Assembly: GCF_014196515.1 (NCBI RefSeq) | Contig: NZ_JACIDV010000015.1 | Span: forward strand, 40,487 to 104,486 | Direction: 5' to 3' | DNA: 64,000 bases | Source of the DNA: Rhizobium skierniewicense | Lineage (GTDB): Bacteria > Pseudomonadota > Alphaproteobacteria > Rhizobiales > Rhizobiaceae | Shown here: one piece after another, positions 25,650-34,822 of the stretch | How the letters are laid out: each line of letters opens with the position of its first letter | How positions within the stretch are numbered: position 1 is the first letter of the stretch | The notes under the pieces: generated by a model | The model's input: only the letters and a program-made list of their open reading frames with translations | The model's database searches: none | Told to the model about the DNA's origin: nothing | Translations under genes and position numbers: made by a program

Positions 25650-26885
25650 CTACCGCTGCGCCGCAGAGACCAAGATCTGCTCGAGGCGCTCGTAATAGCC
25701 TGTGTCTTCGGCCGTACCCTTGAAGTTCAGGAAGCCGGGGAAAATCTCATCGCGTTTCTCCCACCATCGTTTCTGGCCTGTGGAGAGAGCCATGTTCAGC
25801 AACTTGAAGAGCGCATCCGGCTTTGCGGGGTCGTAGGACCAGCCCGTTTGTTGTTTGTCCACAATCTCAGGCGTGCCGCCACGCGCAGTGGCGATGACGG
25901 GTACACCATAAATCGGGGCTTCGACGAGGATGCGACTTTGTGGTTCGTGCCAGCGCGACGGCACGATGATGGCATCAGCGACACGGTAGATGTCTTCCGG
26001 CCTGATAAAACCCTTGAACTCGACGGGCGCGTCTTTCGACATTGTTTTCAATTTTGCCAGAAACTCCTCGCGGCCTCTGCCTGCGATGATGAGCTTGGCG
26101 TTGTCGCGGTTCGGCAGCGACAGAAAAGCCTGCAGGAGATCCTCGACACCCTTTTCCTTGGTGATTGCCCCCAGATAACCAAAGGTAAAAACTGGGGCTG
26201 CGGCTTCATGCCTGCCGATGAGCGATCTGTCGAAGCTGTTTTCGGTCGCGTTGGTGTTGTGCATCACGTGCCACTGGGCATCCTCAAATACACCGTTGCT
26301 GATAAACCTTTTGCGCAAGGCATCGCTGACCGCGATGATGCTCATATCGCCGCCCGCCAGTTTGCGCATGCGCCGGTTGAGCACGGAACAGTCCAGACAG
26401 CGCCGTTCGCAATTGTCTCCACCACGAAACATGCTGGTTCTGGGACAGAGCAATCCGTAATCTCTTAAATGCAGGCAAACCGGTATGCTGGCGTCACGTG
26501 CAGCCAGAAGTAACGCAGGCTGCATGAAAGCGGAATTCTGCGCGTAGATGAGATCAAATCGTTCCCTTGTGAAGAAATCGGTCAGTCCCCTGGGACAAAT
26601 CGCGCCCATTGCGGTGCGCAGGTGCCAGCGCGCGCGCTGCAGAAAACCGGCGGTTGATTTGCGTGGCAGGGGCAGATAGCTGTTCATCCACGGAAGGCGG
26701 ATCACCCTTATATCGCCGGGCAAACGTGTCTCGCCAGGCGGCGCAATCGCATCGCCCTCGCGGCCCAGGGCCAGCACGGTAACATCATGACGCTTGCCAA
26801 GTTCCATCGCGCCCAGGCGCGCAGAGATCTCTGCACCGCCTTCCTCTTGTGGGGCGAAAGTTTGCGATACGATGCAGATTTTCAA
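25650..26885 (-). CDS. Glycosyltransferase family 4, paralog A
   Basis: A 411-aa GT-B glycosyltransferase. The N-terminal domain starts MKICIVSQTFAPQEEGGAEI. The C-terminal nucleotide-sugar domain has FGYLGAITKEKGVEDLLQAF, PSRWHEPQSRILVEAPIYGVPVI (the E-x7-E type region) and ARGGTPEIV. A cysteine-rich insert lies near residues 165-180 (LLCPRTSMF, NCERRCLDC). It is strikingly similar along its whole length to the gene at 29462-30700, down to HEPQS, RGGTPEI and KRWW, so the two are paralogs from a duplication. It transfers one sugar of the repeat unit; donor and linkage are unknown. Confidence 0.85.
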   Translation of the reverse strand: MKICIVSQTFAPQEEGGAEISARLGAMELGKRHDVTVLALGREGDAIAPPGETRLPGDIRVIRLPWMNSYLPLPRKSTAGFLQRARWHLRTAMGAICPRGLTDFFTRERFDLIYAQNSAFMQPALLLAARDASIPVCLHLRDYGLLCPRTSMFRGGDNCERRCLDCSVLNRRMRKLAGGDMSIIAVSDALRKRFISNGVFEDAQWHVMHNTNATENSFDRSLIGRHEAAAPVFTFGYLGAITKEKGVEDLLQAFLSLPNRDNAKLIIAGRGREEFLAKLKTMSKDAPVEFKGFIRPEDIYRVADAIIVPSRWHEPQSRILVEAPIYGVPVIATARGGTPEIVDKQQTGWSYDPAKPDALFKLLNMALSTGQKRWWEKRDEIFPGFLNFKGTAEDTGYYERLEQILVSAAQR

Positions 26886-27194
26886 ATCCGCTTACCTTTA
26901 AACGCCAATATGCTGTGCCATTTCCCGGGTTGTATTTATGCTGCGAGAACTCTTTAAATATACTGAATATGAATCCGGCAGGATAAACGGTCAATTACGT
27001 GATGATCACAAATAGATGTGCTGCCCATAAAAGGTCATGTTGTTTTTTCTCTTATGGGGGAGAATAAATGCGAAACACATCCGGATCGCCATATTTTTCG
27101 TCATAGATTCCATCTTGTTTAAGGAATTTGCGCTTTAAGTGCGACTACACAGGGCAGATCGCCGTTCGATCCAGTGCTGCAGTTGAGGTGGATC
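26886..27194. other. Divergent intergenic region between glycosyltransferase operons
   Basis: The roughly 309 AT-rich bases must hold the promoters of both the leftward GT-polymerase pair and the rightward GT operon. A very strong ribosome box (GGGGGAG, 27055-27061) precedes an ATG at 27067 that opens only a 12-codon frame (MRNTSGSPYFSS). It might be a leader peptide but may be chance. No repeats or RNA gene were recognised. Confidence 0.35.
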
Positions 27195-28301
27195 ATGAGG
27201 GTTCTGCACGTATTCGAAACGCTTCCCGGCGGACCTGCGACCTATTCCAACGAAACGATCCCCACGCAAATCAAAGATTTAGGCGCTGAAAACGTCAGAA
27301 TCATTGTGCCTGATGCTCATGTTAGTTTTTTGAAACAGACACCGCACCGCTGCGTTGCCACGTTCAAAAGACGCGGCAGACTACGGTCTCTGCCAGCGCT
27401 GGCGCTGGCCGTGTCGCAAGAGGTCAAGGCGTTCAAACCCAATATTATTCATGCGCACTCCACCTTTGCAGGCTTGATCGTGCGTGCCATCAGTGTGTTA
27501 CCCGGTGCCTTTCCGCCCATCGTCTATTGCCCGCATGGTTGGGTCTTCGACATGGAAACGCTGGGACTGTTGCGGCGGCCAGCGTCATGGGTTGAGCGGC
27601 TTCTTTCGCCACTCTGCCATACCATTGTCGCCATATCCGATCACGAGTACCGTCAGGGTATCAAGGCGGGCATCCCGGCTCATCGTATGATCGTCATCGA
27701 AAACGGCATATCGTCGCAAATACCGGTGACGAATCCTGCCACATGGGACGATCCACGCGCCAAAGTTCTATTCGTTGGCCGCCTTGATCGGCAAAAGGGC
27801 GTCGACATCCTTTTGACAGCGGCAGCGGAGCTGACAGACAAGGCCGTTTTCCGGGTGATAGGGGCCCATGTCACGACAAGGAATAATCTGACCCAGGCAC
27901 CGCCCGCGAATGTGGAGTTGTTGGGATGGAAGTCGTCGGAGGATATTGCGGGGCATCTGGCTGTTTGCGATGTGGTGGCGATGCCGTCGCGATGGGAAGG
28001 TTTCGGCTTGGTCGCGCTGGAAGCGATGCGCGCGCATAAACCGGTCATCGCATCGCGCGTGGGTGGCCTGCAATCTGTGGTGCTTGACGGAGAGACCGGA
28101 GTCCTCTTTCCACCCGGCGACGCAGATGCCCTTGCAACTGCGATCGCATCTCATGGACGAGAAGACTGGACGCGGATGGGATCTGCAGGCTACGCACGCT
28201 TTATCGAACGCTACAGAAGCGAACGGACCAACAGCACACTCATGCAGCTTTACCGAGACATTGTGAAGGAAGCACCGGCAGAAAGTCGCAAAATCGCATG
28301 A
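27195..28301 (+). CDS. Glycosyltransferase family 4
   Basis: A 368-aa GT-B enzyme. The start at 27195 follows GAGG by 6 bases. The N-terminal acceptor domain begins MRVLHVFETLPGGPATYSNE with the glycine-rich loop near residue 12. The C-terminal domain has VLFVGRLDRQKGVDILL and AMPSRWEGFGLVALEAMRAH with the paired glutamates of the donor site, followed by SRVGGLQSVV. It adds a sugar to the lipid-linked repeat in the cytoplasm. The next gene starts inside its stop codon (ATGA). Sugar and linkage cannot be assigned. Confidence 0.85.
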   Translation: MRVLHVFETLPGGPATYSNETIPTQIKDLGAENVRIIVPDAHVSFLKQTPHRCVATFKRRGRLRSLPALALAVSQEVKAFKPNIIHAHSTFAGLIVRAISVLPGAFPPIVYCPHGWVFDMETLGLLRRPASWVERLLSPLCHTIVAISDHEYRQGIKAGIPAHRMIVIENGISSQIPVTNPATWDDPRAKVLFVGRLDRQKGVDILLTAAAELTDKAVFRVIGAHVTTRNNLTQAPPANVELLGWKSSEDIAGHLAVCDVVAMPSRWEGFGLVALEAMRAHKPVIASRVGGLQSVVLDGETGVLFPPGDADALATAIASHGREDWTRMGSAGYARFIERYRSERTNSTLMQLYRDIVKEAPAESRKIA

Positions 28302-29371
28302 AGCATTTCATCAATGGCCGGTTTCTCACTCAAAAAACCAGTGGTGTGCAGCGTTTCGCGCGCGAAATCGTCAAAGCGCTGGACCGCCATCTGACATTGA
28401 CCGGAAGCACGGACGAGTGGACGCTGATTGCTCCCGAAACGGCGACCGTCGATATGACGCTGTCTTCCATACGCCAGAAGAAAATCGGCTCTTTGTCCGG
28501 GCACTTATGGGAACAGACGCAGCTTTTTGCCGCCTCCCGCCACGGCCGGTTGATCAATCTTTGCAACAGCGGTCCCGTGCTGCATGGCAAAAGCCTGACA
28601 GTTATTCATGATGCGATGATATTTCGCACACCGGAGAATTTTTCCCGCTCTTACCGCGCGGTGCACAGCATTTTGGGAAAAAGTCTTGCTCGTCGCGGGC
28701 GCATTGCAACGGTATCGGCGTTTTCACGGCGCGAGTTAAATGAGACAATTGGAGCGGAAAACGTTGCGATCATTCCCAATAGCTGTGAACACCTGGCCGC
28801 CATCGCGCCCGATCAGACGGTGGTGGCGCGACTGGGGCTGACGCCGTGCAAATATGTCTTGTTTGTCGGTTCACCGACACCCAACAAGAACCTTGTCCGC
28901 GCGATAGAGGCGATGGCAACCCTTGGCAATGCTGCCCCACGCTTCGTCATCGTCGGCGCCGCGGCGTCCGCTGTTTTTCATAATCCTTCACAAGGTCCGG
29001 TGCCAGTCAAAGGTGAAGGGGTCGTTTTCACGGGTCGTCTTTCCGATGAAGAGATCGTCGCACTCTACAGCAACGCCGCCGCATTGCTGTTCCCCAGCCT
29101 TTATGAAGGTTTTGGGATTCCACCTTTAGAAGCAATGCTTCTCGGCTGCCCGGTTCTGTCATCGAATATCGAGCCGGCGCGCGAGGTGTGTGGCGACGCA
29201 GCGTTTTATTTCAATCCAGAAAACCTACAGGAGATCGCGCATTCCGTATCTCATCTGGCCGCAAATGCTGGACTGCGAAGTGCAATGATTGCGAGCGGCC
29301 ACGCGCGTGCCAGAGAATTCTCGTGGGATAAAAGTGCGCAATGCCTGATTCACGCAGTCTCAGGACTTTGA
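28298..29371 (+). CDS. Glycosyltransferase family 4 (mannosyltransferase-like)
   Basis: A 357-aa GT-B enzyme of the type that starts with a short first strand, MKHFINGRFLTQKTSGVQRF. The donor domain has YVLFVGSPTPNKNLVRAIEA, VVFTGRLSDEEIVALYSNA, and LLFPSLYEGFGIPPLEAMLLG with both conserved glutamates. It overlaps the upstream glycosyltransferase by 4 bases (ATGA), so they are translated together. It probably adds another sugar of the repeat unit. It is less like the two paralogs flanking the operon than they are to each other. Confidence 0.84.
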   Translation: MKHFINGRFLTQKTSGVQRFAREIVKALDRHLTLTGSTDEWTLIAPETATVDMTLSSIRQKKIGSLSGHLWEQTQLFAASRHGRLINLCNSGPVLHGKSLTVIHDAMIFRTPENFSRSYRAVHSILGKSLARRGRIATVSAFSRRELNETIGAENVAIIPNSCEHLAAIAPDQTVVARLGLTPCKYVLFVGSPTPNKNLVRAIEAMATLGNAAPRFVIVGAAASAVFHNPSQGPVPVKGEGVVFTGRLSDEEIVALYSNAAALLFPSLYEGFGIPPLEAMLLGCPVLSSNIEPAREVCGDAAFYFNPENLQEIAHSVSHLAANAGLRSAMIASGHARAREFSWDKSAQCLIHAVSGL

Positions 29372-29461
29372 TGCTATGTTCACATGTCATGATGCAATAT
29401 GCCACGAGCAGCGTTTCGGCTCCGCCGAATATGGTTGCTTAGTGGAGAAACGGCGAAGCCG

Positions 29462-30700
29462 ATGAAGATCTGTATCGTTGCTCAAACATTCGCACCCCAG
29501 GAGGAGGGGGGCGCGGAGATTGTGGCCCGCGTTTGCGCCGCGGAACTTTCGCGTCATCACGACGTCATCATCCTGTCTCTGGGGCTGGAAGGCGACGAGA
29601 TCGCGCCACCCGGTGAAACGGTGAATGACGATGGTATCCGCGTTCTGCGCGTCAACTGGCACAACAGTTACCTCCCCGGCCCACGCAAACCCGCTGTTGG
29701 CACACTGACCAAACTGGTCTGGCACATCCGCAGCGCGCTCGGTGCGACGTCGGCTAAAGATGTCAAGGAGTTGCTGGTGCGGGAGCAGATCGATCTTGTC
29801 TACGCCCACAATTCTGCACGGATGCAACCGGCTCTGTTTGAAGCTACGAATGCGCTCGGCATTCCGCTTTGCCTGCACTTGCACGATTACGCGCTGCTGT
29901 GTCCCAAATCGAGCATGTTTCGCGGGTCGGGCAATTGCGAAAAGCCGTGCATGCAGTGCCGCATCCTGACCGCCCGCATCACGTCCAGCGATGGCAGTGG
30001 TGTGACAGCCATTTCAGTGAGTGATGCCCTGCGGCAGCGGTTTTTGCAAAATAGTGTTTTGCCGAAAGCAGACTGGCATGTGCTGATCAATGCCAACCGC
30101 AGCGAGGCTTCTTTCGACGCGTCCCTGCTTGGTCGGAAAAGCGGAACCAGCGAGCACTTTACGTTCGGATATCTTGGCGCTCTGGCCGAGGAGAAGGGTA
30201 TCGAGGACTTGATCCGGGCATTCGTCAGACTACCGCAGTCTGAAAAGGCAACACTTCTGATTGGTGGACGAGGGCGCGAAGATTACGTGCAGCATCTAAA
30301 GTCTTTAGCCGGCACATCTCCCATCCGCTTCTTGGGCTTTGTACCGCCGGAAGACGTTTACAAGATGGCAGATGTTATTGTCGTGCCGTCGCGTTGGCAT
30401 GAACCGCAAAGCCTGATCCTTATGGAAGCGGCCATTTATGGCGTGCCAGTTATCGGCACCGAGCGCGGCGGGACGCCTGAAATTTTGAGGGATTTGGGCA
30501 CGGGTTGGTGTTACGATCCTGATGAGGATGGCAGTCTCATCAAGGTGATGGATCGCGCTTTGAACATCGGTCATAAACGTTGGTGGCAGGAGCGGAATAT
30601 TCATTTCCCGGGTATTGCGGGTTTTAAGGGTACGTCCGAATCATCCGGTTATTATCGGAAGTTGAACGATATCCTGGTCGCCGCTGCCGTGAAAGAGTAG
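29462..30700 (+). CDS. Glycosyltransferase family 4, paralog B
   Basis: A 412-aa GT-B enzyme that is a close paralog of the leftward gene at 25650-26885. They share QTFAPQEEGGAEI at the start, LLCP-SSMFRG-NCE in the cysteine-rich insert, FGYLGA-EKG-EDL, SRWHEPQS, GTPEI and the C-terminal KRWW...PG...FKGT. The start at 29462 is set by this alignment; an in-frame extension to 29399 has no homologous counterpart. It follows the preceding GT by 90 bases in the same direction. The pair may add the same sugar at two positions of the repeat, or one copy may have changed donor. Confidence 0.85.
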   Translation: MKICIVAQTFAPQEEGGAEIVARVCAAELSRHHDVIILSLGLEGDEIAPPGETVNDDGIRVLRVNWHNSYLPGPRKPAVGTLTKLVWHIRSALGATSAKDVKELLVREQIDLVYAHNSARMQPALFEATNALGIPLCLHLHDYALLCPKSSMFRGSGNCEKPCMQCRILTARITSSDGSGVTAISVSDALRQRFLQNSVLPKADWHVLINANRSEASFDASLLGRKSGTSEHFTFGYLGALAEEKGIEDLIRAFVRLPQSEKATLLIGGRGREDYVQHLKSLAGTSPIRFLGFVPPEDVYKMADVIVVPSRWHEPQSLILMEAAIYGVPVIGTERGGTPEILRDLGTGWCYDPDEDGSLIKVMDRALNIGHKRWWQERNIHFPGIAGFKGTSESSGYYRKLNDILVAAAVKE

Positions 30701-30831
30701 GCAAAAAAGCAGACATCTGCACCAAATTTGCCTGATACTTCTCATGGTCGACATGTAATCTCAAGTAATGCTTAAGTGATGATAAGCTAATTGATATGCT
30801 GTGGGAGTGTCGGTCAACAGGGGAGAGACAG

Positions 30832-32664
30832 ATGAATGCCGGGTTTGATATGCACAGCCTTCACGAAAAACACGTGCAAATCGCTGCTGACTACCCAGTC
30901 ACGTTTTCTGACACGGTCGGCCTCTTTCGGCCCGCCGATGCTTTCACTCTGTTGGAGAGCGCGCAGTCGGGTTCTCTGGTGACGACAAATACAGCCGTTC
31001 TGTTCGTTGGTTCGTGGGGCTTTGAGGAATTATGCGCCCGCAAATTCTGGCAACGACTGGCCGTGGATCTATCCCGGCGGGGCATGGCGAGCATGCGATT
31101 CGATTATCCCGGTACGGGTGACGCGCTGGATCACCCGGACTATGCCAGTGGGCTTGACGTCTGGCTCGACACGATTGCTGCTGCTGCTCAAAAGCTCAAG
31201 GAGTTGTCTTGCGCCAAGCATCTCATTTTTATCGGACACGGTATCGGCGGCGCGCTGGCGTGGCAGGCAGCGGAAGACATTCCGGATATTCGAGGACTTG
31301 CACTTGCGGCACCGGCTCTATCGGGGCGCCACTGGCTCCGCGAATTCGTCGCCTTGAGCAAGATTGCCAATCAGGGGGCGCACCACTCACGTCATTCGGC
31401 ATCCGGTCCTGCCATGGGTGAGCAGGTCATTCCTGAAAATGTGGCCAAGGGGCTGCGAGACGTGAATATTTCGGCGACGACGAAATCCCCCGCGCCCAAT
31501 ATTTTATTGCTCAAGCAGAAAAATCGACATGCGGATCTGGATTTTGCCGAACACATTCGCACACTGGGCGTGGAGGCTCGATCCGCCGATTTCGAAGGAT
31601 ATGATCAGTTTATCCGTGACGTTCTGTTTTCCGTGCCGCCAGTGGCCGCGATCGAAACGCTGGCCGAGTGGGCGAAAGATGTAGCGGCGCAGGACACGAA
31701 CGATCACGGTAGGGCGGAAAACGTGCCGGTTCCAACGCCCGTGGCCCTGAAAGGCAGGGGCTTTACGGAGACACCCGTTCGCTTCGGTAAAGATGATCGC
31801 CTATATGGCGTGTTGGCAGAGCCTATCGGCCCACGCAAGGGCGCGACAGTTCTGGTCTTGCCCACGGGCTATGAGAGGGCGTCCGGCTGGGGACGCATCA
31901 GCGCCCAACTTTGCCGGGAGCTTGCGCGATCCGGTATTGCCAGCTTGCGGTTCGATATGGCCAATATTGCCGATAGCCCCATGGTTCCCACCCGCCCGGA
32001 ACAGATCATTTACAGCGAGGGCCAACTGGAAGATGTGGCGGCGGCGACAGATTTTCTGGAGCAACGCCATCTTTTCCCGGTTGTGGTAACGGGTCGATGC
32101 AGTGGTGGATGGGCCGCGTTCCAAAGCGGTGTACGTGACCCGAGGCTCAGCGGCGTGGTTGCTGTCAATGTTTTTGATTTCTACATTCCGCCACACGCTG
32201 ATGTGGAGGCGTTGCTGATCTCGTCTCGTCAGCCCTTGGCGAGCTATGGGGCAAAACTGGTAAGCGGCGGCTTCTGGCTGAAGGTTTTCAGCGGAAAAGT
32301 TCGCATCAGGAACGGTGTGACCAATCTGTGGGCGATGATCGTCGGCAAGGCGATCTCATTTACAACGCCGTTGATGGTGCGCTTTCCATTCCTGTCTCCG
32401 CGCTTTCAGGCCATATCCAGGGATTTTCGGGCGATCGCCGCAAACAACACGCAAATGACCGTCGTCTTTACTGAAGGCGATATCGGCGCGGCGATGCTGG
32501 AGACGAACTTTGGTCCGTGCGGACGTATGCTCAGTTGCCGCTATGGAAATCCCCGCATCGCCTTCATTGCCGATTCAGACCATAACCTGACCACCGCAGA
32601 AGCGCGCCATGCGTGGGCACGGGAAGTGGAAATGATCGCGTTCCGGTTTCCACCCGCCAGTTAG
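30832..32664 (+). CDS. Tandem alpha/beta-hydrolase protein with atypical nucleophile elbows
   Basis: A 610-aa cytoplasmic protein; the start at 30832 has GGAG upstream. Two alpha/beta-hydrolase domains are fused. Domain 1 (about 30-285) has MRFDYPGTGDA and the elbow GHGIGG (135-140) with Gly where the Ser should be. Domain 2 (about 310-610) has LRFDMANIADS and the elbow GRCSGG (421-426) with Cys423 as candidate nucleophile, plus a C-terminal SDHNLT histidine and an EGD aspartate. Domain 1 is thus probably non-catalytic; domain 2 could be a Cys-type hydrolase or acyl-group esterase. It closes the polysaccharide cluster, where such proteins may trim or add acyl groups. Confidence 0.72.
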   Translation: MNAGFDMHSLHEKHVQIAADYPVTFSDTVGLFRPADAFTLLESAQSGSLVTTNTAVLFVGSWGFEELCARKFWQRLAVDLSRRGMASMRFDYPGTGDALDHPDYASGLDVWLDTIAAAAQKLKELSCAKHLIFIGHGIGGALAWQAAEDIPDIRGLALAAPALSGRHWLREFVALSKIANQGAHHSRHSASGPAMGEQVIPENVAKGLRDVNISATTKSPAPNILLLKQKNRHADLDFAEHIRTLGVEARSADFEGYDQFIRDVLFSVPPVAAIETLAEWAKDVAAQDTNDHGRAENVPVPTPVALKGRGFTETPVRFGKDDRLYGVLAEPIGPRKGATVLVLPTGYERASGWGRISAQLCRELARSGIASLRFDMANIADSPMVPTRPEQIIYSEGQLEDVAAATDFLEQRHLFPVVVTGRCSGGWAAFQSGVRDPRLSGVVAVNVFDFYIPPHADVEALLISSRQPLASYGAKLVSGGFWLKVFSGKVRIRNGVTNLWAMIVGKAISFTTPLMVRFPFLSPRFQAISRDFRAIAANNTQMTVVFTEGDIGAAMLETNFGPCGRMLSCRYGNPRIAFIADSDHNLTTAEARHAWAREVEMIAFRFPPAS

Positions 32665-32704
32665 GACCTTTCGCTCTCAGCGATCCGAACGTGTCAAGGG
32701 AAAA

Positions 32705-32932
32705 TCAGCAGTTGCCAGCACGGACTGATGCGAGATTGACAATATCTGCACGGCTCATGTTCATCTCCATCTCGTTTTGCAAGGCAGACCGAAGAGCTTG
32801 TTTTGCGACATCGATATACCAGCTTGCTGAAGCCGCGCCGAGCGTTTCAGCGGCGCCCTCGGCAAAGGTCAGCATGTTGATAAGGGTGAGGAACTCTTCC
32901 TGGCGTTCATTGATTTGGGCGTCGGTCATCAT
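32705..32932 (-). CDS. Small hypothetical protein
   Basis: A 75-aa helical, acidic protein from the ATG at 32932 (a GTG at 33007 would extend it, without a ribosome box). It reads MMTDAQINERQEEFLTLINM and continues with FAEGAAETLGAASASWYIDV, then a helix ending in ADIVNLASVRAGNC. It has no signal peptide or membrane segment. I do not recognise the family; codon use looks genuine. It converges on the hydrolase gene with a 40-base gap. Confidence 0.5.
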   Translation of the reverse strand: MMTDAQINERQEEFLTLINMLTFAEGAAETLGAASASWYIDVAKQALRSALQNEMEMNMSRADIVNLASVRAGNC

Positions 32933-33325
32933 ACACTCATCGTTGTCGGTTTCGACGACATCTATAGCGCAATGCCGCCTTTTGCGCGTTGCAATACCGT
33001 TGCACACGTCATGCTTGAAGTTTTAATCCAAATCTCAATTAGGTGAAAAGCTTAAAACGACGAGAGGTAACATTTTTACGTTACTCCGAAAGTTTCTGTA
33101 GGGTCGGCACGGCTTCGCGACAAACTCCGGCACGTTTGATGCCCTCTCTATCCATTAGCTCTCGGCATTCTTCCTGATTGGCAATGACAGTCAACAAGAC
33201 TCAAAATAGATGTTTTGGTTGTCTCACGGCATATTGCACGGAATGGATGATTTTCGTCAAGGTGCTCCGCGCATTCCACGGCAAATCGCGGATAATTCGC
33301 CGATGTAGGCCTATCCCCTATCCGA
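32933..33325. other. Gene-poor region
   Basis: I see no convincing gene in these 393 bases. An inverted repeat GGTAAC/GTTACT surrounds an AT loop at 33066-33085. The longest minus-strand frame (33148-33396, 82 codons) has no ribosome box and ordinary chance composition. Confidence 0.4.
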
Positions 33326-33496
33326 TCAAGCGCCAGCATATTGGCAGTCGTTCTCCAGCCCCGACATTGCGCCAAGGTCGTCTTTGAGCTGGACATGAAA
33401 AGACTGAGGAAACAGAGCTTCTATGAAGCCACCAAAAAGCACATATGTCTTCGATGATGGATCAGCGAAATAGTCTGTCTTGGCTAACGCCCGCAT
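33326..33496 (-). CDS. Possible 56-aa small protein
   Basis: An ATG at 33496 preceded by AGGG (5-base spacing) opens a 56-codon frame beginning MRALAKTDYFADPSSKTYVL and ending in NDCQYAGA. The mix of hydrophobic and charged residues (FGGFIEALFPQSFHVQLKDD) looks protein-like. It lies 38 bases downstream of the PraR-like regulator in the same orientation. I recognise no family; it may be a chance frame. Confidence 0.3.
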   Translation of the reverse strand: MRALAKTDYFADPSSKTYVLFGGFIEALFPQSFHVQLKDDLGAMSGLENDCQYAGA

Positions 33497-33534
33497 AGAG
33501 CCCTGTTGCCGACGGTAACGGGGAACCCTCTTTC

Positions 33535-33969
33535 CTAGTGGGGTAAGGACGCGGACGTCTCTGTCGTCTTTTTCCCATCGGCCGTGTTGCTGTTGCCGAG
33601 CGACTGGACAAGTTCCAGAACGCGGCGGCGAACGCGGTCGTCTTCTATCGTGCAAAACGCCCGTGCCAGCGCTATGCCTTCCTTGGAATTCATGAACTGC
33701 GAGAGCTGGCTGGGCTCTGCCAATGGCTTATCGTCCGCGGAGCCGGGGCTTCCCTCAAAGAAATAGGAGATGTGCACATCCAGCAATTCGGAAATATGCT
33801 GCAGCCGGCTGGCACCGACCCGGTTTGTGCCTTTCTCATATTTTTGAACTTGCTGGAATGTAATTCCAAGTCCATCGCCCAGTTTTTCCTGACTTAACCC
33901 GAGCATGACGCGGCGCAGGCGAATACGGGAACCGACGTGGATGTCGATATCATTGGGGGATTTTTTCAT
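33535..33969 (-). CDS. PraR-like XRE-family transcriptional regulator
   Basis: A 144-aa repressor-type protein. The N-terminal half is the rhizobial PraR-type helix-turn-helix: DIHVGSRIRLRRVMLGLSQ, then LGITFQQVQKYEKGTNRVGA as recognition helix and wing. The tail has a linker with FFEGSPG and a C-terminal helix (IEDDRVRRRVLELVQSL). PraR homologs in Azorhizobium and Rhizobium control attachment, biofilm and host-interaction genes. The polysaccharide and pilus clusters nearby are plausible targets, but that is inference. GGAG lies about 11 bases before the ATG. Agrobacteria carry several paralogs, so the symbol is left empty. Confidence 0.78.
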   Translation of the reverse strand: MKKSPNDIDIHVGSRIRLRRVMLGLSQEKLGDGLGITFQQVQKYEKGTNRVGASRLQHISELLDVHISYFFEGSPGSADDKPLAEPSQLSQFMNSKEGIALARAFCTIEDDRVRRRVLELVQSLGNSNTADGKKTTETSASLPH

Positions 33970-34186
33970 GGTATGCGTAACTCCGAAGCCTGAGGCTGTG
34001 TACAGGATTGCCGAAACTTGAGTGAGCGCAAAGGGTCGGCAACATTGGGCCCATGCGGTGTATTCTAAAAACGATCGTGCTACCCGGGACGAAAACGACG
34101 GCTTAAATTGGATCAGGTTTTTCTTGGGCTGGAAGATGACGGCTTCAGATCAGGCCGGGCAAGCCCCAGATTTTGGGTCTTGCCAA

Positions 34187-34822
34187 TCAGCGCAGTTTCG
34201 TCGTTGGCAAAGGCTTCAATCTCGTCATCAATGCGCCGTAAGGCAAAAGCATGACGAGACCGACGATTATCTTCACCGTAAGATCTCCCAGGGCCCACGA
34301 AACCCAACGGGGTGCTTCGCTGGCGAAGATGCCAAGGATCGGTGCCTGCTCGATGGCGAAGGTGTCGTTGGGGCCGACAAACGAGAAGGTTGCGGCAAAG
34401 GCGATGGAGAAGAAGAGTGCGGTGTCGAGGACCGATCCCAGCAGAGAGCCTGCTAACGGCGCTCGCCACCAGCTTTGCTGGCGAAGCCGGTTAAAGACCG
34501 AGATGTCAAGAAGCTGGCCGATCAGATAGGCCGTGCCGGATGCGACCGCAATGCGTGGAATCGATGTCCAGAACGACAGGCACACGCCGACGACGAAACC
34601 CGCCAGGACCACCCGCCGCGCGGTGGCTGGACCAAACTGACGGTTGGTCAGGTCGGTGATGAGGAACGCAACGGGATAGGTAAAAGCGCCCCATGTGAGA
34701 AGGTCGCCGAGATTGATGCCGAGGAACGTGCCCGATAACGGGTACTGGACCAGGATGTTCGATGCCACGACGACTGTGGTCATGAGCAGGATATAGACAA
34801 GCATAAAGCGCTGATAGGGCAT
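34187..34822 (-). CDS. yhhQ: Queuosine precursor transporter (YhhQ/QPTR family)
   Basis: A 211-aa inner-membrane protein with six hydrophobic segments. It has the COG1738 hallmarks: VASNILVQYP early, the conserved FPVAFLITDLTNR-like segment (here TYPVAFLITDLTNRQFGP, near residue 50) and DISVFNRLR followed by SLLGSVLDTALFF. The family imports preQ0/preQ1 for queuosine synthesis in tRNA. The ATG is preceded by AGGA and an A-rich run, and the first codons lie in a pseudoknot resembling a preQ1-I riboswitch. Length is normal. It is transcribed alone, downstream of rpmB's terminator. Confidence 0.88.
   Translation of the reverse strand: MPYQRFMLVYILLMTTVVVASNILVQYPLSGTFLGINLGDLLTWGAFTYPVAFLITDLTNRQFGPATARRVVLAGFVVGVCLSFWTSIPRIAVASGTAYLIGQLLDISVFNRLRQQSWWRAPLAGSLLGSVLDTALFFSIAFAATFSFVGPNDTFAIEQAPILGIFASEAPRWVSWALGDLTVKIIVGLVMLLPYGALMTRLKPLPTTKLR

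Noticed and set aside
27067..27105. 12-codon leader-like frame after a very strong GGGGGAG box
   Set aside because: Too short to judge; no regulatory codon run (such as repeated His or Leu) and no attenuator hairpin after it.
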